31,943 nucleotides of DNA from JBNJEM01 sp051745935 (GCA_051745935.1 JBNJEM010000010.1:1-31943), one strand, 5' to 3'; shown: positions 1-7,053, counted from the stretch's first letter. Numbers and translations: made by a program. The notes: generated from the sequence alone by a model not told the origin.

Positions 1-1
1 G

Positions 2-247
2 GCGAGCCTCTCGGAATCGATCTTGCCGGACGCTCCCGAAACGCCGACGGCGGAACGGCCTCGCATGAGCGAGGACACCGGCGAGACGCCCACGGACGAA
101 GAAGGGCCAGACACGTATCACCCTGAAATGGATCCGTTTGCACCGATGGATCCGCGGTTGGGCCTCTTACAACCAGTGGACCAGTTGTCGTACCGGGACA
201 CGCGCCACACTCCCGAGACTGGTTTCCGCGAATACAGGCTCCAATGA
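2..247 (+). CDS. C-terminal end of an unknown protein (partial)
   Basis: An open frame enters from the left edge and stops at 247. The visible 81 residues are rich in Pro, Glu, Asp and Thr, resembling a disordered acidic tail. An internal ATG at 23 could also start a 74-residue protein, but no ribosome binding site precedes it. No domain is recognisable. It precedes a 490-bp gap and the cassette array, so it may be the last resident gene before the array. The coding status is uncertain because the window cuts it. Confidence 0.35.
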   Translation, partial: ASLSESILPDAPETPTAERPRMSEDTGETPTDEEGPDTYHPEMDPFAPMDPRLGLLQPVDQLSYRDTRHTPETGFREYRLQ

Positions 248-741
248 CGGCCGTGGAACGTGCCGGGCTCTTCAATCGATGAATATGGGCCCGGGGCGGG
301 GCATACTCGCCCGGCCGTGCCCCCCGCACAAGAGTGCTAGCGGGTATTTGAAAAGCTGACAGCGCGGCGGAGATAAAATTTAACTGTCCTTCCTAGTCTG
401 CCTGGATTTCCGCCGCATCGCCACAAACATAGTGTACAAACACTCCCCGTTTGGCTTCGCGCGGAGCATGTTATGACCAAGGCCCCCCACGCCCCTTTTC
501 CGTCCCGATAGTGTACATTTTTTTACAGCCTCCCCGCTCGTCTGGTCGAACTCCTTCACCGAAAGGCCCAGGCTCCCGCCGCCTGCCGGCGACTTCCTTC
601 CATCCTTCCGGGTGGTTTCATTTATTTCGCGGCTCAGTCAGGCCGAAAAAGGATTCCCTCCGACTCACCCGAGCAGTAAAATAATTTCCTTCTGAACGAG
701 CCGACCAGAATTAATCGTTATGCCACAAAGGCGAGACGCGG
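248..741. other. Intergenic region left of the cassette array
   Basis: I see no convincing gene here. The 10-mer ATAGTGTACA occurs twice, at 429-438 and 508-517. A sequence GTTATGC at 717-723 has the form of an integron core (GTTRRRY-like) just before the first cassette gene, but I could not fold a matching left arm, so neither an attI nor an attC site can be claimed. Confidence 0.4.
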
Positions 742-1209
742 ATGCAGCGAAAAATCGCGCGGTGGGTCATCGACCATGACCCTCACGACACCCGCCGTTG
801 CTACGCTCAACTACCGGTCGGCACGAACTGCACGTGTAACCAGTGCAAAAATTTCGATGCGGCGGTGGGACGGGTCTTCCCAACGGAGTTCGTCGCACTG
901 TTAGACTCGCTCGGCATCGACCCGACCAAGCCAGCGGATCTGTGCCACTACAGTCGCGAGCGATCGAGTCTCTATTTGACAGGTGGTTGGTTTCATTTCG
1001 TCGGCTCGATCGTGGTTGGCGACGACGCCATTCACTGGGAAAACAACACTGGAACGTTTCGCTTCGAGCAACTGGGAAGCAGATTGGCATTTGGCTTAAC
1101 TGGCCGACTGGCGCTTGTGCGCGAAGCCTTCGCCGGGATGCCGCTGGTACAGCTAGAGTTCCAGACTTGTGTTCCATGGGTTCTTGCGGAGCCCGAGCCT
1201 GAGGCATAA
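742..1209 (+). CDS. Cassette-encoded unknown protein with a CxCxxC motif
   Basis: This is a 155-residue soluble protein without a signal peptide. Near the N-terminus it has Cys20 and a tight cluster Cys30-x-Cys32-xx-Cys35 followed by KNF, which could bind a metal. The rest mixes hydrophobic and aromatic segments (YLTGGWFHFVGSIVV). I have a general impression of similar small proteins in other bacteria, but I know no function for them. The TAA stop lies inside the left core of the attC-like site at 1204, the usual arrangement for a gene cassette. It is the first cassette gene of the array. Confidence 0.75.
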   Translation: MQRKIARWVIDHDPHDTRRCYAQLPVGTNCTCNQCKNFDAAVGRVFPTEFVALLDSLGIDPTKPADLCHYSRERSSLYLTGGWFHFVGSIVVGDDAIHWENNTGTFRFEQLGSRLAFGLTGRLALVREAFAGMPLVQLEFQTCVPWVLAEPEPEA

Positions 1210-1295
1210 CAATCGGATTCACAACGAGCGGCGGTTGTCCGGCTGTTCGAAGTGGACGGTCAACTCCCGCCGCCGTGTGATCCGTTCCGTTACAT
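1204..1295 (+). other. attC-like site 1
   Basis: The left arm after GCATAAC contains CGGATtCAC and later GCGGCGG. The right arm contains CCGCCGCC and GTGATCCG and ends in GTTACAT. The lower-case t has no partner, matching the extrahelical base of attC L''. The TAA stop of the preceding gene overlaps the left core. An inner stem GTTG-TCC/GGACGGTCAAC extends the fold. Confidence 0.8.
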
Positions 1296-1313
1296 CATTT
1301 AAGAGGCCGTCTG

Positions 1314-1763
1314 TTGCAGCGACCGTACTCAATCGTCGGCGCCCTATTGATTGCGTTTGCATATGCCGGAATCGGACTGCTTCCGCCTGGCGCGCGGCAA
1401 CTTCCGTCGTCGGACGTCCTGCTGGTGCTAATCATCCCTGCGATCCTGCTCGGTGTTCCGTTTGCGATTTGGCTTCCACACGCTCGCGCTGGATCGATGG
1501 GAGACCATTGGCACGTGCCACACCGCACGTTTTTGATGCCGCGATGGCTTGTATGCCTAATCGGGACGACGATGATCGGCGCAACATTTGGTACACTGAT
1601 TCTTTCCGGAACGACGGACGTCCGATACGGGTTACTGTTCATGATGCAGTTGTTCGGTACGATTGCTTTTGTCTGGTCCGCACGGCGGCGGTTTTTACGT
1701 CATCCGTCGTCAGAATTCGTGATGGGGTCACTGTTTCCATTTCCACTACGGAAGCGGATGTAA
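1314..1763 (+). CDS. Cassette-encoded four-helix membrane protein, unknown
   Basis: This is a 149-residue protein with a TTG start, chosen because AAGAGG lies at 1301-1306 at good spacing and the start follows closely on attC site 1. Four hydrophobic segments are evident at about residues 7-25, 33-53, 78-100 and 105-122, so it should be an inner-membrane protein. The C-terminus is basic (RRRF, then PLRKRM), suggesting a cytoplasmic end. No family is recognised. The stop codon is embedded in attC site 2, which makes this a complete one-gene cassette. Confidence 0.65.
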   Translation: MQRPYSIVGALLIAFAYAGIGLLPPGARQLPSSDVLLVLIIPAILLGVPFAIWLPHARAGSMGDHWHVPHRTFLMPRWLVCLIGTTMIGATFGTLILSGTTDVRYGLLFMMQLFGTIAFVWSARRRFLRHPSSEFVMGSLFPFPLRKRM

Positions 1764-1847
1764 CAATGCCGTGAACCGGAGCGGCCGACAACGCGTTTTT
1801 TGAAATCAAGCTCCTTCGCGGCCGCCCGGTTACGGCCGCCGTTACGT
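1758..1847 (+). other. attC-like site 2
   Basis: The left arm CCGTgAACCGGagCGGCCG pairs with the right arm CGGCCGcCCGGTTACGG. The unpaired g and a are on the left side. The outer cores are GTAAC and GTTACGT. The preceding TAA stop is inside the left core. Confidence 0.8.
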
Positions 1848-1935
1848 CCTCGACCGACGTTCCTCCCGATGGCAAGCGACGTTCGGCCACGGCGACGTGA
1901 TGTTGACAACCGTCCGCCAGCCGCCGAAGATGATT

Positions 1936-2062
1936 CTAGTTGGACAGCGCGACTTTTCTGCGCTGGGTAATTTGGGAAAAGTGGGAAGCCGCGAATTGCG
2001 GTCTAGCCACTTCCTTTTTGACGCAACATACCCATTTTCCGAAAGTGACGCTGTCCAACTAG
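1936..2062. mobile_element. 127-bp foldback element (MITE-like)
   Basis: Perfect 14-bp terminal inverted repeats CTAGTTGGACAGCG (1936-1949) and CGCTGTCCAACTAG (2049-2062) enclose an interior that is itself partly self-complementary: AAGTGG...CCACTT, with CCGC/GCGG nested inside, near 1979-2012. If the element proper begins at GTTGGACAG, it is flanked by TA on each side, which would fit the TA target duplication of IS630/mariner-type transposases (inference). There is no coding capacity. It lies between attC site 2 and the BrnT gene, so it could supply or block that cassette's promoter. Confidence 0.6.
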
Positions 2063-2084
2063 GCAACTCGATTGAAGGGTGGCG

Positions 2085-2366
2085 ATGGACTTCGAGTGGG
2101 ATGACGCCAAGGCGGAGGCCAACGAACGGAAACACGGCGTGTCCTTCGCCGAGGCGATGACGGTGCTTGCGGACCCGTTGTCGCTCACCGGGTTTGACCC
2201 GGATCACTCGGACGACGAAGACCGGTACATTACGATGGGTTTGTCGGTCGCGGGGCGGTTGCTGTTGGTGTCGCACACGGATCGTGGCGACAAAATCCGG
2301 ATCATCAGCGCCCGCAAGACGAGCCGACGTGAGCGCAGAGACTACGAAGATGGGAACTTCCCCTGA
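2085..2366 (+). CDS. brnT: BrnT-family toxin (first copy)
   Basis: This is a 93-residue protein with the layout of BrnT ribonuclease toxins: FEWDDAKAEANERKHGVSF at the N-terminus, a central strand pair, then IRIISARKTSRRERRDYE at the C-terminus with the Arg-rich RISARKA(T/S)xxERxxYE signature. ATG 2085 is preferred over GTG 2079 because it gives the usual N-terminus and GAAGG lies just upstream. The family acts as a RelE-fold endoribonuclease neutralised by a partner that also represses the operon. The downstream partner overlaps by 17 bp. The second copy at 11152 has the same arrangement. Confidence 0.9.
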   Translation: MDFEWDDAKAEANERKHGVSFAEAMTVLADPLSLTGFDPDHSDDEDRYITMGLSVAGRLLLVSHTDRGDKIRIISARKTSRRERRDYEDGNFP

Positions 2367-2583
2367 CGAAAACGAAACGGTTGACGACGAATTGCGGCCG
2401 GAGTACGACTTCCGCTCCATGCGCGGCGTGGTGCGCGGCAAGTACGCGGCGCGATATCGCGAGCGACTACGGGTGGTGCGGTTGGCCGACGACGTGGCAG
2501 ACGCGTTTGCCGACGAAGCGGCGGTCAACGACGCCTTGCGTGCGTACCTGCGCGCCCACCCCACGGGACCTAGCCAGACGTAA
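2350..2583 (+). CDS. Antitoxin partner of BrnT (non-BrnA type)
   Basis: This 77-residue acidic protein contains DELRPEYDFRSMRGVVRGKYA, then a VRLADDVADAFADEAAVNDALRAYL helix. The last segment resembles CopG/BrnA-type antitoxin tails (start of an RHH-like strand followed by a helix), but the first half differs from classical BrnA. A relative with the same pattern follows the second BrnT at 11420. Overlap with the toxin stop implies translational coupling. The antitoxin role is inferred from position and from the repeated pairing. Confidence 0.75.
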   Translation: MGTSPDENETVDDELRPEYDFRSMRGVVRGKYAARYRERLRVVRLADDVADAFADEAAVNDALRAYLRAHPTGPSQT

Positions 2584-2668
2584 CAATCGATTGCAACCGA
2601 GCGGCGGATCGGGTCAGTCCTGAAGTCAAGCCTCTTTGGCCGCCGCCGGTTGAATCGTGTCGTTAGGC
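2578..2668 (+). other. attC-like site 3
   Basis: The left arm CGATTgCAACCGaGCGGCGG pairs with CCGCCGCCGGTTGAATCG on the right. The two lower-case bases are unpaired. The outer cores are CGTAAC and a consensus GTTAGGC (GTTRRRY). This is one of the clearest sites in the array. Confidence 0.9.
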
Positions 2669-2672
2669 AGAA

Positions 2673-3080
2673 GTGGTGACCGATTCCGACCATGTTGAGA
2701 TCAACGGCAAGCAGCCGGATGTCGTCGGGCGTGTGTGCGAGGGCCTCGTCGCGATCGAGTACCGCCACGCCGGCGTAGTAGTCGAGCCCGCAAACGTGGT
2801 CTTCTTGAAGTTCGTTTCACGGTGGTATCGGCTATACTTCGATTTCGGTACGGTCTTCTGGAGACCTGGTGATGACGGGCCGAAAAGCTTCGTTGCCGAG
2901 GAGCTGGATGCATCCTTCCGCGTGGACGACCTCGGTGCTCGGTTCCGTCTGCTGGGACTTCGACTCGAGGCTGTCAGGTATCAACCTCTGGACGACGGGT
3001 CGGCCGTCACCCTGCACTTCGATGGTAACCGCGAGATCAGCTTCGAATGTCGTGGTGACGTCACGACGTACTCTGCCTAA
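2673..3080 (+). CDS. Cassette-encoded unknown protein
   Basis: This is a soluble protein of about 135 residues, starting at GTG 2673 or GTG 2676, only four bases after the core of attC site 3, which is typical cassette packing. It is rich in alternating hydrophobic strands (VVFLKFVSRWYRLYFDF) and charged turns, suggesting a beta-rich fold. No known motif or signal peptide is visible. The stop codon overlaps the left core of attC site 4. No function can be given. Confidence 0.65.
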   Translation: MVTDSDHVEINGKQPDVVGRVCEGLVAIEYRHAGVVVEPANVVFLKFVSRWYRLYFDFGTVFWRPGDDGPKSFVAEELDASFRVDDLGARFRLLGLRLEAVRYQPLDDGSAVTLHFDGNREISFECRGDVTTYSA

Positions 3081-3134
3081 CCTGCGCATGCAGCTGACCG
3101 GCTTCGCCGGCAGCTGATGCGCCAGTCGTTCTGC
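3075..3134 (+). other. attC-like site 4 (60 bp, short form)
   Basis: The left core GCCTAAC is a perfect RYYYAAC. The arm GCGCATgCAGCTGaCCGGC pairs with GCCGGCAGCTGATGCGC around a TTC loop. The right core is GTTCTGC. The length matches the classical 59-base element, and the two unpaired bases are on the left. Confidence 0.9.
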
Positions 3135-3148
3135 GAGACAATGATGAC

Positions 3149-3664
3149 ATGAGCGAGACGAAACCCAAACGCAGCTACACGCGATACCCCGTAGTCTCAC
3201 ACGGTGCCGAGTATCTCGTCATGGGACATCTCATGCGTCGCAACATCCTGACCTACAAGGCTCCCCCGAATAACGAGGGGTACGATCTGATCTGCATCCA
3301 TCCCGATCCCCGGACGACGGTGAAACAGGTCAGAGTCCAGGTCAAGAGCCGACTCGCCACGGACTGTGATCGCGGCTTTCCTGTCAAGGCTCGCACATTC
3401 GAGGCATTTGACTACTTGGTCGTTGTTTTCCTCAATGTCGGGTATTTCCTCCAGATGCGGAAGCGTCACGCCGCACTCGACGGTACGCGTGAACCGGAAT
3501 TCTACACGTTGCCTGTGTCCGTCATCCGGAAAAACCACGACACTTCCAGTTCGTGGCACAAGGTTAAGACGCGTGGTCTGGACCTTGACCCCTTCAAGGG
3601 AGAAGTTGGATTTGAGCAAATTGCCAAGGACTTGAAGATCCCATACCCAGACAGAACTGAATGA
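3149..3664 (+). CDS. Possible PD-(D/E)XK-fold nuclease, cassette-encoded
   Basis: This is a 171-residue soluble protein. The order Glu21 (GAEYLV), Asp46 (NEGYDLI) and Gln64-Val-Lys66 (VQVKSR), followed by a strand FDYLVVVFLN, reproduces the E...D...QxK active-site pattern of the restriction-endonuclease-like fold seen in DUF4365-type proteins and archaeal Holliday-junction resolvases. That would make it a small stand-alone DNA-cleaving or DNA-binding protein. The ATG at 3149 follows closely on attC site 4, and attC site 5 follows the stop, so it travels alone as one cassette. The nuclease assignment rests on the motif only. Confidence 0.55.
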   Translation: MSETKPKRSYTRYPVVSHGAEYLVMGHLMRRNILTYKAPPNNEGYDLICIHPDPRTTVKQVRVQVKSRLATDCDRGFPVKARTFEAFDYLVVVFLNVGYFLQMRKRHAALDGTREPEFYTLPVSVIRKNHDTSSSWHKVKTRGLDLDPFKGEVGFEQIAKDLKIPYPDRTE

Positions 3665-3672
3665 CAGAGGAC

Positions 3673-3747
3673 GCAGAACAAGACGCCGGAGCATATTTCC
3701 AAAGGCCGCGGACGGCCTTTGGAAAATGCTCAGCGTCGGCGTTATCG
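3673..3747 (+). other. attC-like site 5
   Basis: The left arm GACGCcgGAGCATatTTCC continues into AAAGGCCG and pairs with CGGCCTTTGGAAAATGCT followed by CAGCGTC on the right. The outer cores are GCAGAAC and GTTATCG. The loop is only a few bases, so the hairpin is long and nearly perfect. Confidence 0.85.
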
Positions 3748-3779
3748 GATACAGCTCTACCTTGATCACTTGTGGCTCG

Positions 3780-3808
3780 TTGTCCGATACTCGCTCCGGA
3801 GGTATGAT
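3780..3808 (+). promoter_or_regulatory. Promoter of the ParE-type toxin-antitoxin cassette
   Basis: A -35-like TTGTCC (3780-3785) and a -10 TATGAT (3803-3808) are separated by 17 bp. They lie inside the cassette, 20 bp before the antitoxin ATG, so the module carries its own promoter, as is usual for cassette-borne addiction modules. Confidence 0.55.
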
Positions 3809-3828
3809 GACAGTCTGGAGGACCAACC

Positions 3829-4032
3829 ATGTCTGATAGTACGAGATCCCAAGTAAAATCCGCCGCAAGGGAGACAGTTGATTCGCTTCCCGAGGATACC
3901 ACATGGGACGAGGTGATCTATCGGCTGTACGTGCGTCAGAAGATTGAGGCTGGTCTTGCCGACGCTGAGGCTGGCAATCTCATTCCAACGGATGAAGTGC
4001 GGCGTCGTCTTGGGCGGGGTCATGCGAGTTAA
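3829..4032 (+). CDS. Antitoxin of a RelE/ParE-type module
   Basis: This 67-residue acidic protein contains a central WDEVIYRLYVRQKIEAGLADAEAG helix and ends in EVRRRLGRG. That pattern is common in small antitoxins paired with ParE/RelE toxins. A strong GGAGG (3817-3821) lies at ideal spacing before the ATG. The toxin gene starts 11 bp before this stop, so the two are translationally coupled. It should bind and neutralise the toxin and probably repress the upstream promoter (family knowledge). Confidence 0.8.
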   Translation: MSDSTRSQVKSAARETVDSLPEDTTWDEVIYRLYVRQKIEAGLADAEAGNLIPTDEVRRRLGRGHAS

Positions 4033-4321
4033 ATGGACGACATACGCAACGGAGGATCTGATATCAATTCAGGATCACATCGCGCGGGATTCGCATCAGT
4101 ACGCTGTGGTCGTCATTGATCGGATTTTGCATCGCGTGACCCAATTGGAGTCATTCCCTGCGTCCGGATCGATGGTTCCGGAGTATAATCGCAACGATAT
4201 CCGCGAGGTCTTCGTTCACTCATATCGCATCATCCACCAAATACTCGGTGACGAAATTCGAGTCCTGACGGTGTGCCACGGAGCCAATCCGTTGCCCGGT
4301 ACGCCACCGGAAATCCGATAA
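4022..4321 (+). CDS. parE: ParE/RelE-family toxin
   Basis: This 99-residue basic protein has the ParE outline: MRVKWTTYATEDLISIQDHIARDS (strand, then two-helix hairpin), LESFPASGSMVPEYNRNDIREVFVHSYRIIHQI, and a final strand RVLTVCHGA. The central segment, with a Pro-rich turn followed by the R(E/Q)(V/I)...YRIIY-like signature, is diagnostic of the RelE/ParE superfamily. Members inhibit gyrase or cleave mRNA. Which applies here cannot be read from the sequence. The stop codon overlaps the left core of attC site 6. Confidence 0.85.
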   Translation: MRVKWTTYATEDLISIQDHIARDSHQYAVVVIDRILHRVTQLESFPASGSMVPEYNRNDIREVFVHSYRIIHQILGDEIRVLTVCHGANPLPGTPPEIR

Positions 4322-4405
4322 CCAGGCGTTGCACGCGAGCGGGCGGCAGCGCCGATGCTGGAACCAACGTGAATCGCGCCCGCCCCATGAACGCGGTCGT
4401 TTGCC
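4316..4405 (+). other. attC-like site 6
   Basis: The left arm contains GCGTTgCA and GAGCGGGCGG. The right arm contains CGCCCGCCCC and TGAACGC. The outer cores are CGATAAC and GTTTGCC. The unpaired g lies in the left arm as in the other sites. Confidence 0.75.
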
Positions 4406-4432
4406 TGAGCGGTCTGCAGACGCGGAGTTCCC

Positions 4433-4819
4433 GTGAAGCCGTCAGTCTACCTAGAAACGACGATTCCCAGCTATCTCACCGCGTGGCGCAGTCCTGAACT
4501 GTCGATGGCCGCGAAACAGCAGACGACACGACAATGGTGGGACGAACGTCGTAAACAGTTCGACCTGTTCATCTCGGATGCCGTGCTGCTAGAAGCGTCT
4601 AGCGGTGATTCAGATACAGCGAAACGCCGACTTGAGGTTCTGCACGGGATTCCGCTACTTACGCCAAAGCCGATGAAATTGTCCTTACATTAGTCGACCG
4701 ACTTGCATTACCTCATCGTTCGATTTCGGATGCGGCTCACATTGCCATCTGCGTTGTCCATGGCATCGATTATTTGCTCACTTGGCACAGTAGATCACCT
4801 GTGCATCACTGAACATTAG
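4433..4819 (+). pseudogene. Broken PIN-domain (VapC-like) gene
   Basis: From GTG 4433 the frame gives KPSVYLETTIPSYLTAW and SDAVLLEASSGD, then the segment ending LLTPKP. The first half matches the intact PIN gene at 12255 (YLETTVIGHIAAR; QIVVDECSAGD). Near 4665 the reading shifts to another frame, which encodes ADEIVLTLVDRLALPHRSIS, then DAAHIAICVVHGIDYLLTW. A second shift near 4790 is needed to keep the expected C-terminus. Both key acidic regions survive, but in different frames, so no full toxin can be made. No antitoxin gene is seen beside it. Confidence 0.75.
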
Positions 4820-5252
4820 ATCATCATTTGGCTAGTTTTGAAGAAGAAAACACACCGGATTTGCGGAACTCCCGCCGCAGCAGGGCGTTCCAAGCGCTAA
4901 TTGGCAAGATCCGGTGAGATGAATCCGGTGGAAAACTTGTCGAAAGCAACGCAAGAACTTGCACAGCCGTGGCTTATGCGCCGCCGTCCAACAAGGCTCT
5001 CCGGGCGCTAAACCGCGCGCCCTGCGGAATAGCGTGCCACGGCGGTCTGCTGCAGGATATTGCGCACAGGCGCCGAGCGCTAAACTGCACACCGGTGGAG
5101 GTTAGCGCTCAATGGGCCGCTCCCAATAATGCCCCCCCAAACTCTGGGCACACGCCAACTTAGCTGCTATGTTGCGACTGATTTACGCTGCGCAATACTC
5201 TAAAGAGCGATGCGCGATAGCGCAATTCGACCTGCAGTAGAATCACTTCGTT
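4820..5252. other. Gap with several palindromes, no gene
   Basis: The motif GCGCTAA occurs at 4894, 5005 and 5077, and its complement at 5102. GAGCGCTAA (5075-5083) and TTAGCGCTC (5102-5110) form a perfect 9-bp stem with CACCGGTG in the loop. A weaker candidate attC runs from CGCCAAC (5153) to GTTATGA (5250-5256), whose right core overlaps the next ATG. Inside it, CGCT...CTCTaaAGAG...AGCG can pair. No open frame here looks coding. Confidence 0.4.
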
Positions 5253-5855
5253 ATGAGGGGAATGATGACAAAACTACTCGACTCGTCATTGGTTGCGACA
5301 GTGGTCGGCGTGGTACTTGGCTTCCTGCTGGGCTTCGTCCCAACGCTCCTACGCAAGAGAGAGGACAGGAATGAGCTCCGGAAGGCTCTATTCAGAGAGC
5401 TGATGTCCGCTTATGAGCAAATCAACTATGTCGCCCCCGCAGTCAAAGACGGACAGGAGTCAGGGATCACGGTGGCAACGGGTCTCGTTGCGGTCATAGG
5501 AGACGCTCTAAATACGCGAGTCTATGAAGCAAGCATTGACCGCCTCGGGAAGCTCAATGAGGCCGAAATTGACTGCATAATGGATGCCTATCTAGCCATC
5601 TACCAGTTCAAACGTTACTCAGACAGCCTGAGACAGAAGTGTGATGGGAGGTCCCGACCAGATGAGTCTCATCGCGCCGAGATAACGAGACTGGAAGATA
5701 CCGCATACAGAACGTCACAGATCGCGTTTAGGTCTTGTCGTCGCGCTTTGGAAGCAATATCCCCACATGACCTTGAACGACTTGAGCCAAAACTGAATGC
5801 CAACCGAGGTAAGTGGATCGAGCAGGTTCGGGTCGAACCCCGGACAGACTCATAA
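5253..5855 (+). CDS. Unknown membrane-anchored helical protein, cassette-encoded
   Basis: This is a 200-residue protein with one N-terminal membrane segment (about residues 11-33: SLVATVVGVVLGFLLGFVP) followed by basic RKRED and a long, mostly helical, charged cytoplasmic part. ATGs at 5262 or 5265 are alternative starts because AGGGG sits at 5256-5260. The topology (anchor plus cytoplasmic helices) resembles small unknown proteins often found in defence or cassette regions, but no family is identified. The stop lies inside attC site 7, so this is a complete cassette. Confidence 0.7.
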   Translation: MRGMMTKLLDSSLVATVVGVVLGFLLGFVPTLLRKREDRNELRKALFRELMSAYEQINYVAPAVKDGQESGITVATGLVAVIGDALNTRVYEASIDRLGKLNEAEIDCIMDAYLAIYQFKRYSDSLRQKCDGRSRPDESHRAEITRLEDTAYRTSQIAFRSCRRALEAISPHDLERLEPKLNANRGKWIEQVRVEPRTDS

Positions 5856-5905
5856 CATCCGGCTTCTACGGACGGCTAACGCCGCCGCAGAGCCAAGCGT
5901 TCGAT
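5850..5905 (+). other. attC-like site 7 (56 bp)
   Basis: The left arm GGCTtCTaCGGaCGGC pairs with GCCGCCGCAGAGCC around a TAAC loop. There are three unpaired left-arm bases. The outer cores are TCATAAC and GTTCGAT. The preceding TAA overlaps the left core. Confidence 0.85.
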
Positions 5906-5930
5906 GAGTGAGTTTGTTTTGCGGCACCTC

Positions 5931-6437
5931 TTACGGCCGTGAACCAATCAGACGCGCGTAAAGGTCGAGCGCAATCCAGAAGTTGTGTTGGATCAATCGG
6001 TCCAGGGCATTTTGAAGGTCGATCGGTATTCCCGTCCGTCGGGCCAGTAGCAGCACACCGATCGTTCCTGTAACGCTCAGGCCCATGCTGGTTGCTTTCG
6101 TGCGAGCGGCGCGATCGTCCATCAAGACGCGCCCAATGTTCGACTCCCGCGCTACAACGATCGCTTCGGCCTCGCCCCGGTCCAGTTCGGTAAGCAAAGC
6201 ATCGACTGCAACCATGTTTTCCGCCTTGGCCGACCGGAACCGTCCCGTCTGAACCGCAATCTCGGTTTCCGATGCCCCCGGCATGTTGCGGCCCGGTCGA
6301 ACGACTTCATGGTGAACGACCTCTGGCACCCAGACTTCGTCGAACAGTTCGTCGAGTAGATCGAAACGCTCGAGGACGGCCAGGTAGATGAGCGGACCGG
6401 CGTCGGTAACCACCTTGGGCTTGCCCACGTTATCCAT
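5931..6437 (-). CDS. DUF3368/PIN-like toxin
   Basis: This 168-residue protein has a PIN fold: VVTDAGPLIYLAVLERFDLL with Asp12 at the start, EVVHHEVV in the middle, LDRGEAEAIVVARE with Glu89/Glu91, and LMDDRAAR with Asp107/Asp108. That is the DUF3368 arrangement of VapC-like ribonucleases. Its start codon overlaps the stop of the upstream UPF0175 gene (8 bp shared), making a two-gene operon. It is encoded opposite to the other cassette genes, ending 26 bp from attC site 7. Confidence 0.85.
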   Translation of the reverse strand: MDNVGKPKVVTDAGPLIYLAVLERFDLLDELFDEVWVPEVVHHEVVRPGRNMPGASETEIAVQTGRFRSAKAENMVAVDALLTELDRGEAEAIVVARESNIGRVLMDDRAARTKATSMGLSVTGTIGVLLLARRTGIPIDLQNALDRLIQHNFWIALDLYARLIGSRP

Positions 6438-6717
6438 CCCGTGCGGCGGCCCCGAACTGAAGGTCTTGCCGGTACTCGACCTCGGTGTACTCGCAGGCGT
6501 GGAGCCCGAGGGGGCGGAGTAACGCCCCGAAGTCGAACCGCGACATCCCGGCCAAGGAAGCCGCCTTCGCCAACGTGATTGCCTGCTGGGCAAACAACCC
6601 GATTGCCAGCGCCACGCGCAATGCCTCTTCGTCCGCCCCTTTCGCTTGGGACTGGTTGCGAACGGCTGCGATAATGTCGGCGGGCAGGTGGACTTCCACC
6701 GCGACTTCATCAGGCAT
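6430..6717 (-). CDS. UPF0175-family antitoxin
   Basis: This 95-residue protein contains VAVEVHLPADIIAAVRNQS, then LRVALAIGLFAQQAITLAKA followed by ASLAGMSRFDFGALLRPLGL. This is the UPF0175 pattern, in which a helix-turn-helix (AASLAGMSRFDF) follows a conserved LAIGLF helix. UPF0175 proteins usually precede DUF3368 toxins, and here the two overlap. It is expected to neutralise the toxin and repress the pair. A GGAGAG motif lies just upstream of the start on the minus strand. Confidence 0.85.
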   Translation of the reverse strand: MPDEVAVEVHLPADIIAAVRNQSQAKGADEEALRVALAIGLFAQQAITLAKAASLAGMSRFDFGALLRPLGLHACEYTEVEYRQDLQFGAAARDG

Positions 6718-6909
6718 TTCGAATCTCTCCTCGACGTGACGTTATCGGTTGGGGTAGGTGCCGCAACCCTGCGGGAAGATATCCTCTTGCCTCAGGGCAA
6801 CGGTAGCATGGGAATATCGCGCGGACCAAGATACCACCAGCCTCCTCCATGATAGCACTGCGGTGCTTCCCCAGCCAGAGCGGTAGAGAAAAGGCTTCGC
6901 CAAAGCGGC

Positions 6910-7053
6910 GTGGAGCCGGGTACCACGAGGTTTGTCCTGGTCGGAAAAGACGGGACGGAGAAGTTTCGGAAAACCGTGGTCGATCTCGACGAGATCTTCG
7001 AAGTCATCGACGCGATGCCGATGCGGAGACGTCAAATGAGGCAAGCAGACTGA
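6910..7053 (+). pseudogene. C-terminal remnant of a DUF4174 protein
   Basis: The frame encodes GVEPGTTRFVLVGKDGTEKF, then VVDLDEIFEVIDAMPMRRRQ. This is the end of DUF4174 proteins (VGKDGGxKLR, then IDAMPMRRxEM). About 18 further residues are open upstream to stop codons at 6850-6855, and the N-terminal part of the domain is absent. With no proper start or ribosome binding site, it is best read as a truncated fragment. Confidence 0.65.

Noticed and set aside
451..684. 77-codon frame in the left intergenic region
   Set aside because: Composition is Pro/Arg/Ser-rich with no initiation signal or family resemblance.
700..730. GTTATGC before the first cassette gene as an attI or attC site
   Set aside because: No complementary left arm, no second core and no integrase gene nearby.
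1842..2768. A 308-codon minus-strand frame across the BrnT module
   Set aside because: It is antisense to two supported genes, an attC and the foldback element. It is Arg/Ser-rich, as expected of a shadow.
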